Shown one piece after another: positions 6,302-14,373 of a stretch of 33,518 bases of DNA (within the stretch, counting starts at the first letter, position 1; the number at the start of each line of letters is the position of its first letter). Below the pieces are notes generated by a model, which was given only the letters and a program-made list of their open reading frames with translations, was not told where the DNA came from and did no database searches. The position numbers and the translations under genes were made by a program. The DNA is from CALGFI01 sp036374435 (GTDB lineage Bacteria; Actinomycetota; UBA4738; HRBIN12), in NCBI GenBank assembly GCA_036374435.1, contig DASUTU010000033.1:1-33518 (forward strand). Direction: 5' to 3'.

Positions 6302-7774
6302 TTACGGCCCGCGCTGGACGAAGTGGCTCTCGTCCGGCTCGCTCCCCTCGGGCCATCCGGGATAGTCGTCGCCGGGGTATTCCCACGGCGACCCGTAACA
6401 GGCGCTGATCTCCGGGGTGGGGCGGGCGTCGGTCCGCGGGTTGCGGGAGAAGTCGAAGACGTGCTCGAAGTTGTGGCCGCCCTCGATCCGCCCGGTGAGG
6501 TACGGCAGTCCCCAGTTGTCCTCGATGAACTTGAGGGGCGCACACAGGTCCGCCTCGGCGTCGTCCACGTAGCCCGCGCGCGCATAGGGTGAGACCACCA
6601 GGCACGGCACGCGGTACCCGTAGCCGATCTCGTCCACGGCCGGTGGCGGAACGTGATCGTACAGACCGCCCCACATGTCCCACGCGACGAACAGCGCCGT
6701 GTGCTCCCAGGCCTCGCTCCGCATCACGGCGTTCACGATGCCGGCCAGCCAGGTCTGGGCGAAACACGAGCTCTCGGGGGGGTGGCCCGAGAGCTCGAAC
6801 CTCGGGGTCACCCAGGTCACGGCGGGGAGCCGCTCTTGCTCGATGTCCTCCACGATGCGATCGACGGGCCGGATGGTCTCGTCCCGCCACAGGTCCGTAT
6901 GGAAGACGCCGGAGACCGCGTTGAGCGCGTTCCAGAAATAGCCCGCCTGGTACGGGCTCGCCGAGTAATACGCCCAGCTCACCCCGGTCTCCTCGAGCTG
7001 CTGCGGGACGGTCCGGAAGTCGAAACACGTGTCGTGTTTCGTCAGGTTCCCCTGCTCGTCGTTGACCAGCACGAAGACGTCGTCGCCGACGGCGTCGCAT
7101 CCCCAGCTCTTGAAGACCCCGTTCTGGTCCGTCCGCGTCTCGATGTTCTCGGGGTTGTCGATAACACCGCCGGACTGGCCGGCCACGAAGAAGAAGTGGT
7201 TCGGATACGAGGGGCCGCCGACCGAGCAGAAGAAGTTGTCGCACAGGACGTAGTCGTCGGCCAGGTGCCAGTAGACCGGGACGGTCTCGCCCCGGTGCGT
7301 GGTGTAGGCCCAGGGGTCGCCGAACTGGCCGATGCCGAAGCCGTCGTAGGTCCCGCCGTTGACGCTGTTCAGGAACGCCGCGCGGTCGTGCGGCAGGTCG
7401 CCGGGGAGCCAGTGCGGCGACGGTGTGAGCGGCACCTCCTCGCCGAACTTCCTCCCGGTCGTCGCCCCCCGGACCCCCAAATACGTGCCGAAGATGTTGT
7501 CAAAGCTCCGGTTCTCGGGCATCACGTAGACGACCCGTTTGATCGGCCAGCGCGTCTCGGTCCCGGTGATCGCCCGGGTCGCGGTCGGGGCGGTTGCCGG
7601 CGTCTTCCGCCCGCCGCCGGTGCACGCGTACAACGTGGCCCCGGCCAGGGCCAATCCGGACGTCGTCAGGAACCGTCGCCGCGAGAAGAGCGAGGACAAC
7701 CCGTGGTCCGAGCGCTCGTAGCCGGCGCCGCGATCGACCGGGAGCCCGTCGCCGGGCTGGTGGGTACCGGGCAT
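6302..7774 (-). CDS. Tat-exported phosphoesterase (phospholipase C / acid phosphatase family) lipoprotein
   Basis: A 490-residue member of the phosphoesterase family (PF04185) that includes bacterial phospholipases C and AcpA-type acid phosphatases. Residues 31-51 carry a twin-arginine signal (SRRRFLTTSGLALAG) ending in a lipobox LYAC with Cys51 as likely lipidation site. The family signature VVYVMPENRSFDNIFGTYLG follows near residue 85. Later landmarks are GPSYPNHFFFVAGQ, LFVAWDMWGGLYDHVPPP and RVPCLVVSPYARAGYV, which form the metal-binding active site. It would act on the cell surface on phospholipids or other phosphate esters. It starts at ATG 7772-7774 without a strong ribosome site. It converges on the DUF6582-like gene. 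Confidence 0.9.
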   Translation of the reverse strand: MPGTHQPGDGLPVDRGAGYERSDHGLSSLFSRRRFLTTSGLALAGATLYACTGGGRKTPATAPTATRAITGTETRWPIKRVVYVMPENRSFDNIFGTYLGVRGATTGRKFGEEVPLTPSPHWLPGDLPHDRAAFLNSVNGGTYDGFGIGQFGDPWAYTTHRGETVPVYWHLADDYVLCDNFFCSVGGPSYPNHFFFVAGQSGGVIDNPENIETRTDQNGVFKSWGCDAVGDDVFVLVNDEQGNLTKHDTCFDFRTVPQQLEETGVSWAYYSASPYQAGYFWNALNAVSGVFHTDLWRDETIRPVDRIVEDIEQERLPAVTWVTPRFELSGHPPESSCFAQTWLAGIVNAVMRSEAWEHTALFVAWDMWGGLYDHVPPPAVDEIGYGYRVPCLVVSPYARAGYVDDAEADLCAPLKFIEDNWGLPYLTGRIEGGHNFEHVFDFSRNPRTDARPTPEISACYGSPWEYPGDDYPGWPEGSEPDESHFVQRGP

Positions 7775-7852
7775 TACCGTATGGCTACCAACCGAGCCCT
7801 CCCCCGGTAGGGGTCCACGGGCCCAGGGAGCACGGGACCCCGAGCGGCGCGC

Positions 7853-8212
7853 TCAGGCCGGCATCGGGCTGACGAGCTGGAAGTAGTTGTCGTCCGGGTC
7901 GGCGAACGTGGCGATCCAAGCATCGGAGGCCTCGTCGGGTGCGTACGGCTCCTGGACCACCGTGGCCCCGGCGGCCTTCAGGCGCTCGAACTCGCCCTTG
8001 ACGTCGGCTGCCTCGATGTTCCAGATCACCCGTCCCGGGTGGGCGTTCTTCCCCTGGACCTGGTCGTGCGGTCCCACCGTGAGTCCGCCCGTTCCGATCT
8101 GCCAACCCACGTACCCGCCGTCCTCCCAGCCCGGCTCGCCGAAGAGCTTGGAGTAGTAGGCGCGCAGGCGCGCCGGGTCTTCGGATCCGATCAGGACGCT
8201 GTTCAGGTTCAT
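7853..8212 (-). CDS. VOC-superfamily (glyoxalase-like) protein
   Basis: A 119-residue single-domain vicinal-oxygen-chelate protein. Two beta-alpha-beta-beta-beta modules are recognisable: VLIGSEDPARLRAYYSKLFG at the start, and WNIEAADVKGEFERLKAAGA with WIATFADPDDNYFQL at the end. The C-terminal F-x-DPDxNxFxL strand is diagnostic. Members include glyoxalases, dioxygenases and antibiotic-binding proteins; which applies here cannot be told. The ATG follows GGGAGGTGGAGG. It lies downstream of the DoxX-like gene on the same strand with about 54 bases between. Confidence 0.88.
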   Translation of the reverse strand: MNLNSVLIGSEDPARLRAYYSKLFGEPGWEDGGYVGWQIGTGGLTVGPHDQVQGKNAHPGRVIWNIEAADVKGEFERLKAAGATVVQEPYAPDEASDAWIATFADPDDNYFQLVSPMPA

Positions 8213-8266
8213 CCCTCCACCTCCCGTCCGGTTACCTGTGGATACGACGGAATCGAGCGTCAGAAC

Positions 8267-9259
8267 TCATCGGTCCCCGGTCGCGCCGAGGAGCTCGCGC
8301 GGACGGATCACCACGGGGCGGCGCGGCGAGAACGTGTCTACGACGCCGGCGAGCGATCGGTCGGACCCGTACACGAGCAACGCGAGCATCGCGCCGTAGA
8401 TGGGCAGGTGGCCGATCAGCTCCTCGGTTCCGAGGAAGAAGAGCGTGGCGTTGAACGGGATCCCCGCCAGGATCACCACGAGCTGCGGCAACCTCCCCGA
8501 GACGAGCAGCAGGCCGAACAGCAGCTCGACCGCGCCGGCCACCCGGACGAAGGTCGTGTCGCCGACGTCGAGCCCGACCGTCTGGAGCACGTTGAACGCC
8601 GGGAACCGGTCGAGGAACAACAGCGCCAGCGCGGGGCGCGCCAGCTTCTCCGTGAACGCGAGCACGATCAGCGCGCCGCCGACCAGGAGCCGCAGCCACA
8701 GGACCGCTCGCTCCACGGTCGGCGGGTCGGTCGAGGAAGCCCCCCATCGGTCCTCGCCCGGGGGGAGCAGGAACAGGAACATCGCGATCCCCAGAAGATC
8801 CATGCGCTCGAGGATCGGGACGAACCCATACGCGGGCATCCCGAGCGGCCCCGCCACGACGACCGCCAGGGCCGCCCACCGGATCCGGAACCCGCTGATC
8901 AGCCAGACCCCGATCAGCCCCTCGGCGAACCGCAACGGGATGCCCCAGGCGTCGTCGGGCAGCTCGAGCGCCGGCGCCAGGTACGTGCCTCGGGCGGCCT
9001 GCGCGAGCAACGAGACCCCGGCGTGCACGGCGAGGAGGCGGGGGATCCACGGAGACAACCTCCCCAGCGGCGCGAGGAATCCCAGCTCGGGCCGGGGAAA
9101 CCGCCGCCCCACCACCCGCCACACCACGGCCCCGACGACGGCAGCCGCAACCAGCGCGAGCGTCGAGGTCTCGACCAGGAACGACCAGTCGTACCCAGGC
9201 CGCTCGGGGGTGAACCAGGTCTCGTGTGCGAGAACGCCCATTGCCCAGACATGCTGCAC
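8267..9259 (-). CDS. DoxX-like multi-spanning membrane protein
   Basis: A 330-residue integral membrane protein with about eight hydrophobic segments. Examples are ALVAAAVVGAVVWRVV, ALAVVVAGPLGMPAYGFV, LLGIAMFLFLLPPG and ELLFGLLLVSGRLPQLVVIL. The C-terminal half (LLVGGALIVLAFTEKLARP, RVAGAVELLFGLLLVSGRL) resembles the DoxX/SURF4 module. The N-terminal half looks like a diverged second copy. Function is unknown; DoxX proteins are linked to terminal oxidases and oxidative stress. The first codon taken is GTG 9257-9259; an ATG six codons later (9239-9241) is an equally possible start, and neither has a clear ribosome site. Confidence 0.75.
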   Translation of the reverse strand: MQHVWAMGVLAHETWFTPERPGYDWSFLVETSTLALVAAAVVGAVVWRVVGRRFPRPELGFLAPLGRLSPWIPRLLAVHAGVSLLAQAARGTYLAPALELPDDAWGIPLRFAEGLIGVWLISGFRIRWAALAVVVAGPLGMPAYGFVPILERMDLLGIAMFLFLLPPGEDRWGASSTDPPTVERAVLWLRLLVGGALIVLAFTEKLARPALALLFLDRFPAFNVLQTVGLDVGDTTFVRVAGAVELLFGLLLVSGRLPQLVVILAGIPFNATLFFLGTEELIGHLPIYGAMLALLVYGSDRSLAGVVDTFSPRRPVVIRPRELLGATGDR

Positions 9260-9321
9260 GGCCGGGCGGCGAAATGACCAGCCCGTCTCCGACGCGTCGC
9301 CCCACGTACGTCGTCCGGACG

Positions 9322-9351
9322 TTGACCGCGGGAGCCGGACCGCGGTAGAAC
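9322..9351 (+). promoter_or_regulatory. Promoter of the secreted 5'-nucleotidase gene
   Basis: TTGACC (9322-9327) and TAGAAC (9346-9351) are separated by 18 bases and point rightward. Transcription would begin near 9358, about 75 bases ahead of the GTG start. The 9260-9433 gap between the divergent membrane-protein and nucleotidase genes holds no other feature I can see. Confidence 0.5.
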
Positions 9352-9433
9352 CCCTCGGTTATCGAACGATGCCCCCCGGCCCGGGCTCCGCCGGCGCCCG
9401 GTTTTGTGTTCGGGCGGGCGGAGAGGGGGCCCC

Positions 9434-11122
9434 GTGACCCGACGGTTCCGTACCTCCCTGACCCTGGTCCTGGTGGTGGTCGCCTCGTTGGTCTTCGCGG
9501 CCGGCGACTCCGGCGCCAAGCCCCAGCCCAAGAAGGAGCCGGTCCAGATCCAGATCTTGAACGTCTCGGACTGGCACGCGCAGCTGGATCCGCTGTCCGT
9601 CTTCGGCGTCGGGAACGTGGGCGGGGCGGCCGAGCTGTCCGCCTACTGGCAGCAGGACCGGGCCGCGAACCCGAACACCCTGACGCTCACCGCCGGAGAC
9701 GCCTACGGCGCCTCGCCGCCGCTGTCCGGGTTCTTCGACGAGGTCCCGGCCGTCCTCGCGATGCGCCTGATGGGCTTCGACGCCGACACGTTCGGGAACC
9801 ACAACTTCGATCGGGGCATCGCCCACCTCCAGCAGATGGTCGACCTGGCCTCGGCGCCGGCCGGCACCCAGCCCGGCGATCCGTTCCAGTACGTCTCGGC
9901 GAACCTCCGGAACCTCGACGACAACCTGGCGGGCGTGAAGCCCTTCGAGATCTTCGACGTCGGCGGGGCCAAGGTGGCCGTGATCGGCATCACCAACCCC
10001 GAGGCTCCCACCCTCGTGTTCCCGGGGAGCTTCGGCACGATCGAGGTCACCGATCCGGTCAAGGCGGCCCGGCGGGCCTGGTGGCAGGCCAAGCGGGCGG
10101 GGGCGGACGCCTTCGTGGCCATCACGCACCTCGGTGTCACCGGGTTCGACCCCGTGACCGGGGCGGCGACGGGCCCGCTGATCGACTTCGCGACGAAGAT
10201 CCGCGGGTTCGACGTCATCTTCGGCGATCACACCGACGTCCAGTTCAGCGGCGTGATCCACAAGCAGCTCGTGGTGGAGAACCGGAGCAAAGGCGCCACC
10301 TACGCGCGGGTCCACCTCACCGTGGACCCGAGGAGAGGCAAGGTGCTCTCCACGTCGGCCGAGTTCGTGACGCCGTTCAGCGACGCCGTCACCCCGGACC
10401 CGGCCATCGTCGACATGTTGGCCCCGTTCCGGTCCGAGCTGGCCGCCGCCTTCGACGCCCAGATCGGCGTGGCGACGGACACGTTCGTCCGCGGGGGCAA
10501 CATCGAGCGCCGGGAGGAGGTGGCGATCGGCAACCTGATCACCGACGCCATGCGCGAGCGTTACGGGACCGAGCTCGGCTTCACCAACGGCGGCGGGATC
10601 CGCGCGCCGCTTCCGTCCTCGTACCTTCCGGCCGACCTGTCGTTGCGCCGGCCTGCGCCGGGGTACGCGGCGGGCCCGCCGTGGGATCTGGTCGTGGGCG
10701 ACGTGTTCTCGGTGCTCCCGTTCGGGAACTCCGTCGTCACGAGGACCGTGACCGGGGCCCAGCTGTGGGCCGCGCTGGAGAACGGCGTGTCGCAGGTGAA
10801 CGCCGATGGCACGGCGGCCGACGGCCGGTTCCCGCAGATCTCGGGGTTCCGCTTCGTCTACGACTCACGGCTGCCCGCGGGGTCCCGGGTGATCTCGGTC
10901 GAGCTCGGCGACGGCACACCGATCCCGGCCGACGCGACCACCTACACGTTCGCCACCAACGACTTCGTGAACGCCGGCGGCGACTCCTACACGATGTTCG
11001 CCGACGGGCAGGGCACGACGCGTGAGGTCATGGCCGACGTGATCCTGGAGCACATCCAGGCGCTCGGGACGATCACTCCGACGGTGGAGGGACGGATCGT
11101 CAACCTGGCCACGGCTCCCTGA
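9434..11122 (+). CDS. Secreted bifunctional metallophosphatase / 5'-nucleotidase (UshA-like)
   Basis: A 562-residue exported nucleotidase that would release phosphate and nucleosides from extracellular nucleotides. A signal peptide (RRFRTSLTLVLVVVASLVFA) precedes the metallophosphatase domain with its five motifs: SDWH (about residue 46), GDAY, GNHNFDRG, ITHLG and GDHTD. The C-terminal 5'-nucleotidase domain has NLITDAMRERYGTELGFTNG with GGIRAP, and VFSVLPFGNSV. The start is GTG 9434, where a purine-rich GGAGAGGGGG precedes it, rather than an in-frame codon 30 bases earlier. It has its own promoter and a strong hairpin after its stop. Confidence 0.93.
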   Translation: MTRRFRTSLTLVLVVVASLVFAAGDSGAKPQPKKEPVQIQILNVSDWHAQLDPLSVFGVGNVGGAAELSAYWQQDRAANPNTLTLTAGDAYGASPPLSGFFDEVPAVLAMRLMGFDADTFGNHNFDRGIAHLQQMVDLASAPAGTQPGDPFQYVSANLRNLDDNLAGVKPFEIFDVGGAKVAVIGITNPEAPTLVFPGSFGTIEVTDPVKAARRAWWQAKRAGADAFVAITHLGVTGFDPVTGAATGPLIDFATKIRGFDVIFGDHTDVQFSGVIHKQLVVENRSKGATYARVHLTVDPRRGKVLSTSAEFVTPFSDAVTPDPAIVDMLAPFRSELAAAFDAQIGVATDTFVRGGNIERREEVAIGNLITDAMRERYGTELGFTNGGGIRAPLPSSYLPADLSLRRPAPGYAAGPPWDLVVGDVFSVLPFGNSVVTRTVTGAQLWAALENGVSQVNADGTAADGRFPQISGFRFVYDSRLPAGSRVISVELGDGTPIPADATTYTFATNDFVNAGGDSYTMFADGQGTTREVMADVILEHIQALGTITPTVEGRIVNLATAP

Positions 11123-11146
11123 TCCTGGCCGCGGCGAGCGACGAAC

Positions 11147-11177
11147 GAGTGGGCCCCGGGTCTCCCGGGGCCCACTC
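11147..11177. terminator. Bidirectional hairpin terminator between convergent genes
   Basis: GAGTGGGCCCCGGG (11147-11160) pairs perfectly with CCCGGGGCCCACTC (11164-11177) across a three-base loop TCT. There is no T tract, as is common in high-GC actinobacteria. It lies 24 bases after the nucleotidase stop and 15 bases beyond the end of the convergent sigma-factor gene, so it can serve both. Confidence 0.8.
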
Positions 11178-11192
11178 CCGTTGGGGCAACCG

Positions 11193-12176
11193 TCAGCGAT
11201 CGAGCCGCGGCGGCAGCCCGAACAGGGGGAACAGCCGCTCGGTGTCGAGGAAGAACGACAGGCCCACGAGGCGGCCCTGCGAGATCTCGACCACCTGGAG
11301 CGACCACGGCTCGAGCCCGCCGTCCGGCGTCGGCTTGTACTGCCCGAAACCCGGCTGGCCGTTCGCGACCACCGGGATCAGGCGCGAGCCCTTGCACCCG
11401 ATGCCCGGACCGAGGCACCAGACCCGGATGTCGCGGTGGGTCCGGAGCCACAGCTCGTAAGGGGGCATCGACCAGGTAGCGTCCTCCCGAAGCAACGCCG
11501 TGAGCGCGTCCATGTCGTAACGCTCGAACGCGTCCACGTAGCGGTCGAGCAGCGACCGCTGGTCCCGATCCTCGGGTCGCAGCGCCTCGGCCTCGGCGGG
11601 ATCGATGGCGCCGAGCGTGGCCCGGGCCCGCTGGAGCGCGCTGTTGACCGACGCCACCGAGGTCTCGAGTAGCTCCGCGACCTCGCTGGCCCGCCACCGC
11701 AGCACGTCGCGCAGGATCAGCACGGCCCGTTGCCGCGGCGGCAGGTGCTGGAGCGCGGTCACCAACGCCAGCCGCACGGACTCGCGGGAAACGGCCAGCT
11801 CGGCCGGGTCGGTGGCCTCGGCCACGACCCGGCCGTCGGGGATCGGTTCGATCCAGGTGGCCTCGGGGAGCGGCGCCCCGAGCGGCGCGTCCGCGGCGGA
11901 GGCCGGCCCGAGGTCCATGGGACGGGCCCGCCGCCGCTGCGCGTTCAACACGTCGAGGCACACGTTCGTGGCGATGCGGTACAACCACGAGCGCAACGCC
12001 GACCGTCCCTCGAACCGGTCGTAGGCGCGCCAGGCGCGTACGAACGTCTCCTGGACCGCGTCCTCGGCCTCGAAGGCCGAGCCGAGCATCCGGTAGCAGA
12101 ACGCCGTGAGCTCGACCCGGTGGTGCTCGAGCAGCTGCTCGAGGTCCTGCGTTCCCTGCGGCATGCCGCCCGTCAT
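11193..12176 (-). CDS. RNA polymerase sigma factor, ECF type with C-terminal SnoaL-like domain (SigG/SigJ-like)
   Basis: A 327-residue extracytoplasmic-function sigma factor. Region 2 is in residues 20-80 (LTAFCYRMLGSAFEAEDAVQ, then RSALRSWLYRIATNVCLDVL). Region 4 is around 140-200 (LPPRQRAVLILRDVLRWRAS, VAELLETSVASVNSALQRAR). The last 120 residues form a SnoaL/NTF2-like domain (LLDRYVDAFERYDMDALTAL, EDATWSMPPYELWL). In this sigma class the fused domain replaces a separate anti-sigma and modulates activity; none is seen nearby. ATG 12174-12176 follows GGGGAG. It converges on the nucleotidase gene; a possible small broken membrane gene precedes it. Confidence 0.92.
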   Translation of the reverse strand: MTGGMPQGTQDLEQLLEHHRVELTAFCYRMLGSAFEAEDAVQETFVRAWRAYDRFEGRSALRSWLYRIATNVCLDVLNAQRRRARPMDLGPASAADAPLGAPLPEATWIEPIPDGRVVAEATDPAELAVSRESVRLALVTALQHLPPRQRAVLILRDVLRWRASEVAELLETSVASVNSALQRARATLGAIDPAEAEALRPEDRDQRSLLDRYVDAFERYDMDALTALLREDATWSMPPYELWLRTHRDIRVWCLGPGIGCKGSRLIPVVANGQPGFGQYKPTPDGGLEPWSLQVVEISQGRLVGLSFFLDTERLFPLFGLPPRLDR

Positions 12177-12262
12177 CCGGCGCTCCCCGTCGATGGCTCG
12201 GGCACCGTCGCCCGAGCCATCGACCTTAGCAACCATCGCGGACGAACCCCTGGGGCCGGGGT

Positions 12263-12446
12263 TCAGCCCGAGGCCCCGGCCGTGTCGATCGCCATCTCGG
12301 CGCCCGGACCCGGCTCCACCACCGTCTTCGGTTCCAGGTCGGGCAGCTCGACTGGCGTCCCGCCCCCGGGCCGTCGCAGGAGCGTCACCACCAGCAGGAC
12401 CAGCCCGCCGGCGACGAGGGCCCCCGATCGCGGCGGTCAGGGGCAT
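12263..12446 (-). pseudogene. Possible small membrane protein gene with one-base insertion
   Basis: From ATG 12444-12446 the frame reads MPLTAAIG. If one G is removed from the five-base run at 12421-12425 it continues as ALVAGGLVLLVVTLLRRPGG, then PVELPDLEPKTVVEPGPGAE, to a TGA at 12263-12265. That would be a roughly 60-residue protein with one membrane helix and an acidic tail. As it stands the frame is broken. No good ribosome site is visible. The rest of the gap (12177-12262 and 12447-12540) shows nothing I can name. Could be a chance reading; low confidence. Confidence 0.3.
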
Positions 12447-12540
12447 GCCGCGGAGGAACGCCCCGCGCGCGACATCGCCGGCAGGCCGTCCGCTCGCCGG
12501 GGGCCGATGAGTTCTGAGCGGGAGCGAGGTCGGAATCGAC

Positions 12541-12840
12541 GTGGACGACGGGAGCGAGCTCGAACGGCTCACCTTCCTGGGCCGGCGGCTTCCCCCGACG
12601 TTCGAACGCCGGACGCTGCGGCTGCCGCCGGGCCGGAACCGGCGGTTCGAGCGGGCGGACTGGGAGGACGCGCTCGTCGTGGTGGAGCGGGGCGCGATCC
12701 AGGTCGAGTGCGAGGACGGCAGCCTGTACGATTTCCGGTGCGGCGACGTCCTGTGGCTCTGCGACCTCCCCCTCCGAGCGCTCCACAACCGCGGGCCCGG
12801 GCCCCTGCTGCTGGTCGCCATCTCTCGACGCGCCGCGGCG
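12541..12840 (+). CDS. Cupin-domain protein, in frame with the downstream oxidase
   Basis: About 100 residues from GTG 12541 form a small cupin. The strands TFLGRRLPPTFERRTLRLPPG, split by a turn, are followed by WEDALVVVERGAIQVECEDG, FRCGDVLWLCDLPLRALHN and LLLVAISRR. It keeps the beta-barrel pattern but has few metal-binding histidines. Function is unknown. No stop follows: the frame stays open through about 50 non-domain codons into the flavin oxidase at 12991, so the listed end (12840) marks where cupin similarity ends, not a stop codon. Either the stop has been lost or the two are translated as a 610-residue fusion. Confidence 0.65.
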
Positions 12841-12990
12841 CGAAATTCGGTCGCGGGCGATGAGGTTATCCCGTCTCGACGGTCGAACTCGGTAGATTCG
12901 GGCGCCGAGCCGTCACGAACGGCGGTCCCTCATTTGTCATCCCTCTTGGGCGACGGCATGTCGCCCGCGCCGAGTCGAAAGGAGCCCGCG

Positions 12991-14373
12991 ATGGCCACCT
13001 CACTCACATCAAGCTCGATCGTCCGCGACCTCGCCTCCGTCCTCACGGGCCGGGTGATCGGCCCGGACGATGCCGACTACGACCACGCGCGCACCGTATT
13101 CGCGGGAGGGATCGACAAGCGGCCCGCCGCGATCGCTCGTGTGGCCGACGCCGCCGACGTGGCGCGCGCCGTCACGATCGCCCGCGATTCCGGGCTCGAG
13201 CTCGCGATCCGAAGCGGCGGGCACAGCTCGGCCGGCCACAGCGTGAGCGAGGGCGGCCTCGTGATCGACCTGCGCGACCTGAAGGGGCTGGAGCTCGACC
13301 CGGAGGGACGGACCGCCTGGGTCCAGACCGGCATGACCGCCGGCAAGTACACGGTCGCGGCCGACGCTCACGGCCTCGGCACCGGGTTCGGCGACACCGG
13401 ATCGGTCGGGATCGGCGGCCTCACGCTCGGCGGCGGGATCGGATTCCTCGTCCGCAAACACGGGCTGACGATCGACCAGCTCCTGGAGGCCGAGCTGGTC
13501 ACGGCCGCCGGCGAGATCCTCCACGTCGACGCGGAGCGCCACCCCGACCTGTTCTGGGCGATCCGCGGAGGCGGCGGCAACTTCGGCCTGGCCACCCGGT
13601 TCCGGTTCCGCCTGCACGAGCTCGGCCAGGTGGCCGGCGGCATGCTGCTCCTCCCTGCCACCCCCGAGGTCATCACGTCGTTCCTGGGAGAAGCCGACGC
13701 CGCCCCCGAGGAGCTCTCCACGATCGCCAACGTGATGCCGGCGCCGCCGATGCCGTTCATCCCCGAGGAGCAGCACGGCCGGCTCGTCGTGCTGGCGCTC
13801 ATGGTCTACGCGGGAGACCCGGAGGCGGGCCAGCGCGCCTTCGCGCCGTTCCGGGCGCTCGCCGAACCCGTGGCGGACCTGCTGCGCCCGATGCGGTATC
13901 CGGAGGTCTTCATGCCCGACGACGAGGACTATCACCCCATGGCCGAGGGGCGCACGATGTTCGTCGACGCCGTGGACGAGAAGGCGGCGCAGACCATCGT
14001 CGAGCGGCTCGAGGCCTCCGACGCGCCGATGCGGGTGACCCAGCTCCGGATCCTCGGCGGGGCCATGGCGCGCGTGCCGAACGACGCCACGGCGTTCGCC
14101 CACCGGCACCGCCGGATCATGGCGACCGCCGCGGCGCTCTACGAACGTCCCGAGGAGGCGCCGGCTCGCCGGGCCTGGGTCACGGAGCTCGCGGACGCCC
14201 TGCAGAACGGCGAGGTCGGCACGTACGTGGGGTTCGTCGGCGATGAAGGTGAGGCCCGGGTGCACGACGCGTACCCCGGGGAGACGTTCTCGCGGCTGGC
14301 CGAGGTCAAGCGCCGGTACGACCCGACGAACCTGTTCCGGCTGAACCAGAACGTGCCGCCGGCGAACGGGTAG
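12991..14373 (+). CDS. FAD-linked oxidase, berberine-bridge-enzyme type
   Basis: A 460-residue flavoprotein oxidase. The PCMH-type FAD domain spans residues 30-220 with the covalent-flavin histidine motif RSGGHSSAGHS. The pyrophosphate loop GSVGIGGLTLGGGIGFLVRK and GGGGNFGLATRFRF are also present. The C-terminal BBE segment ends RYDPTNLFRLNQNV. The second (cysteine) attachment site of bicovalent members is replaced by GFGDTG, so FAD is probably held through the histidine only. Substrates in this family are sugars, alkaloids or other alcohols/amines. ATG 12991 is preceded by GAAAGGAG seven bases upstream, which marks an independent start although the frame is open from the cupin upstream. Its 3' end overlaps the open frame of the HD-GYP gene on the other strand. 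Confidence 0.9.
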   Translation: MATSLTSSSIVRDLASVLTGRVIGPDDADYDHARTVFAGGIDKRPAAIARVADAADVARAVTIARDSGLELAIRSGGHSSAGHSVSEGGLVIDLRDLKGLELDPEGRTAWVQTGMTAGKYTVAADAHGLGTGFGDTGSVGIGGLTLGGGIGFLVRKHGLTIDQLLEAELVTAAGEILHVDAERHPDLFWAIRGGGGNFGLATRFRFRLHELGQVAGGMLLLPATPEVITSFLGEADAAPEELSTIANVMPAPPMPFIPEEQHGRLVVLALMVYAGDPEAGQRAFAPFRALAEPVADLLRPMRYPEVFMPDDEDYHPMAEGRTMFVDAVDEKAAQTIVERLEASDAPMRVTQLRILGGAMARVPNDATAFAHRHRRIMATAAALYERPEEAPARRAWVTELADALQNGEVGTYVGFVGDEGEARVHDAYPGETFSRLAEVKRRYDPTNLFRLNQNVPPANG

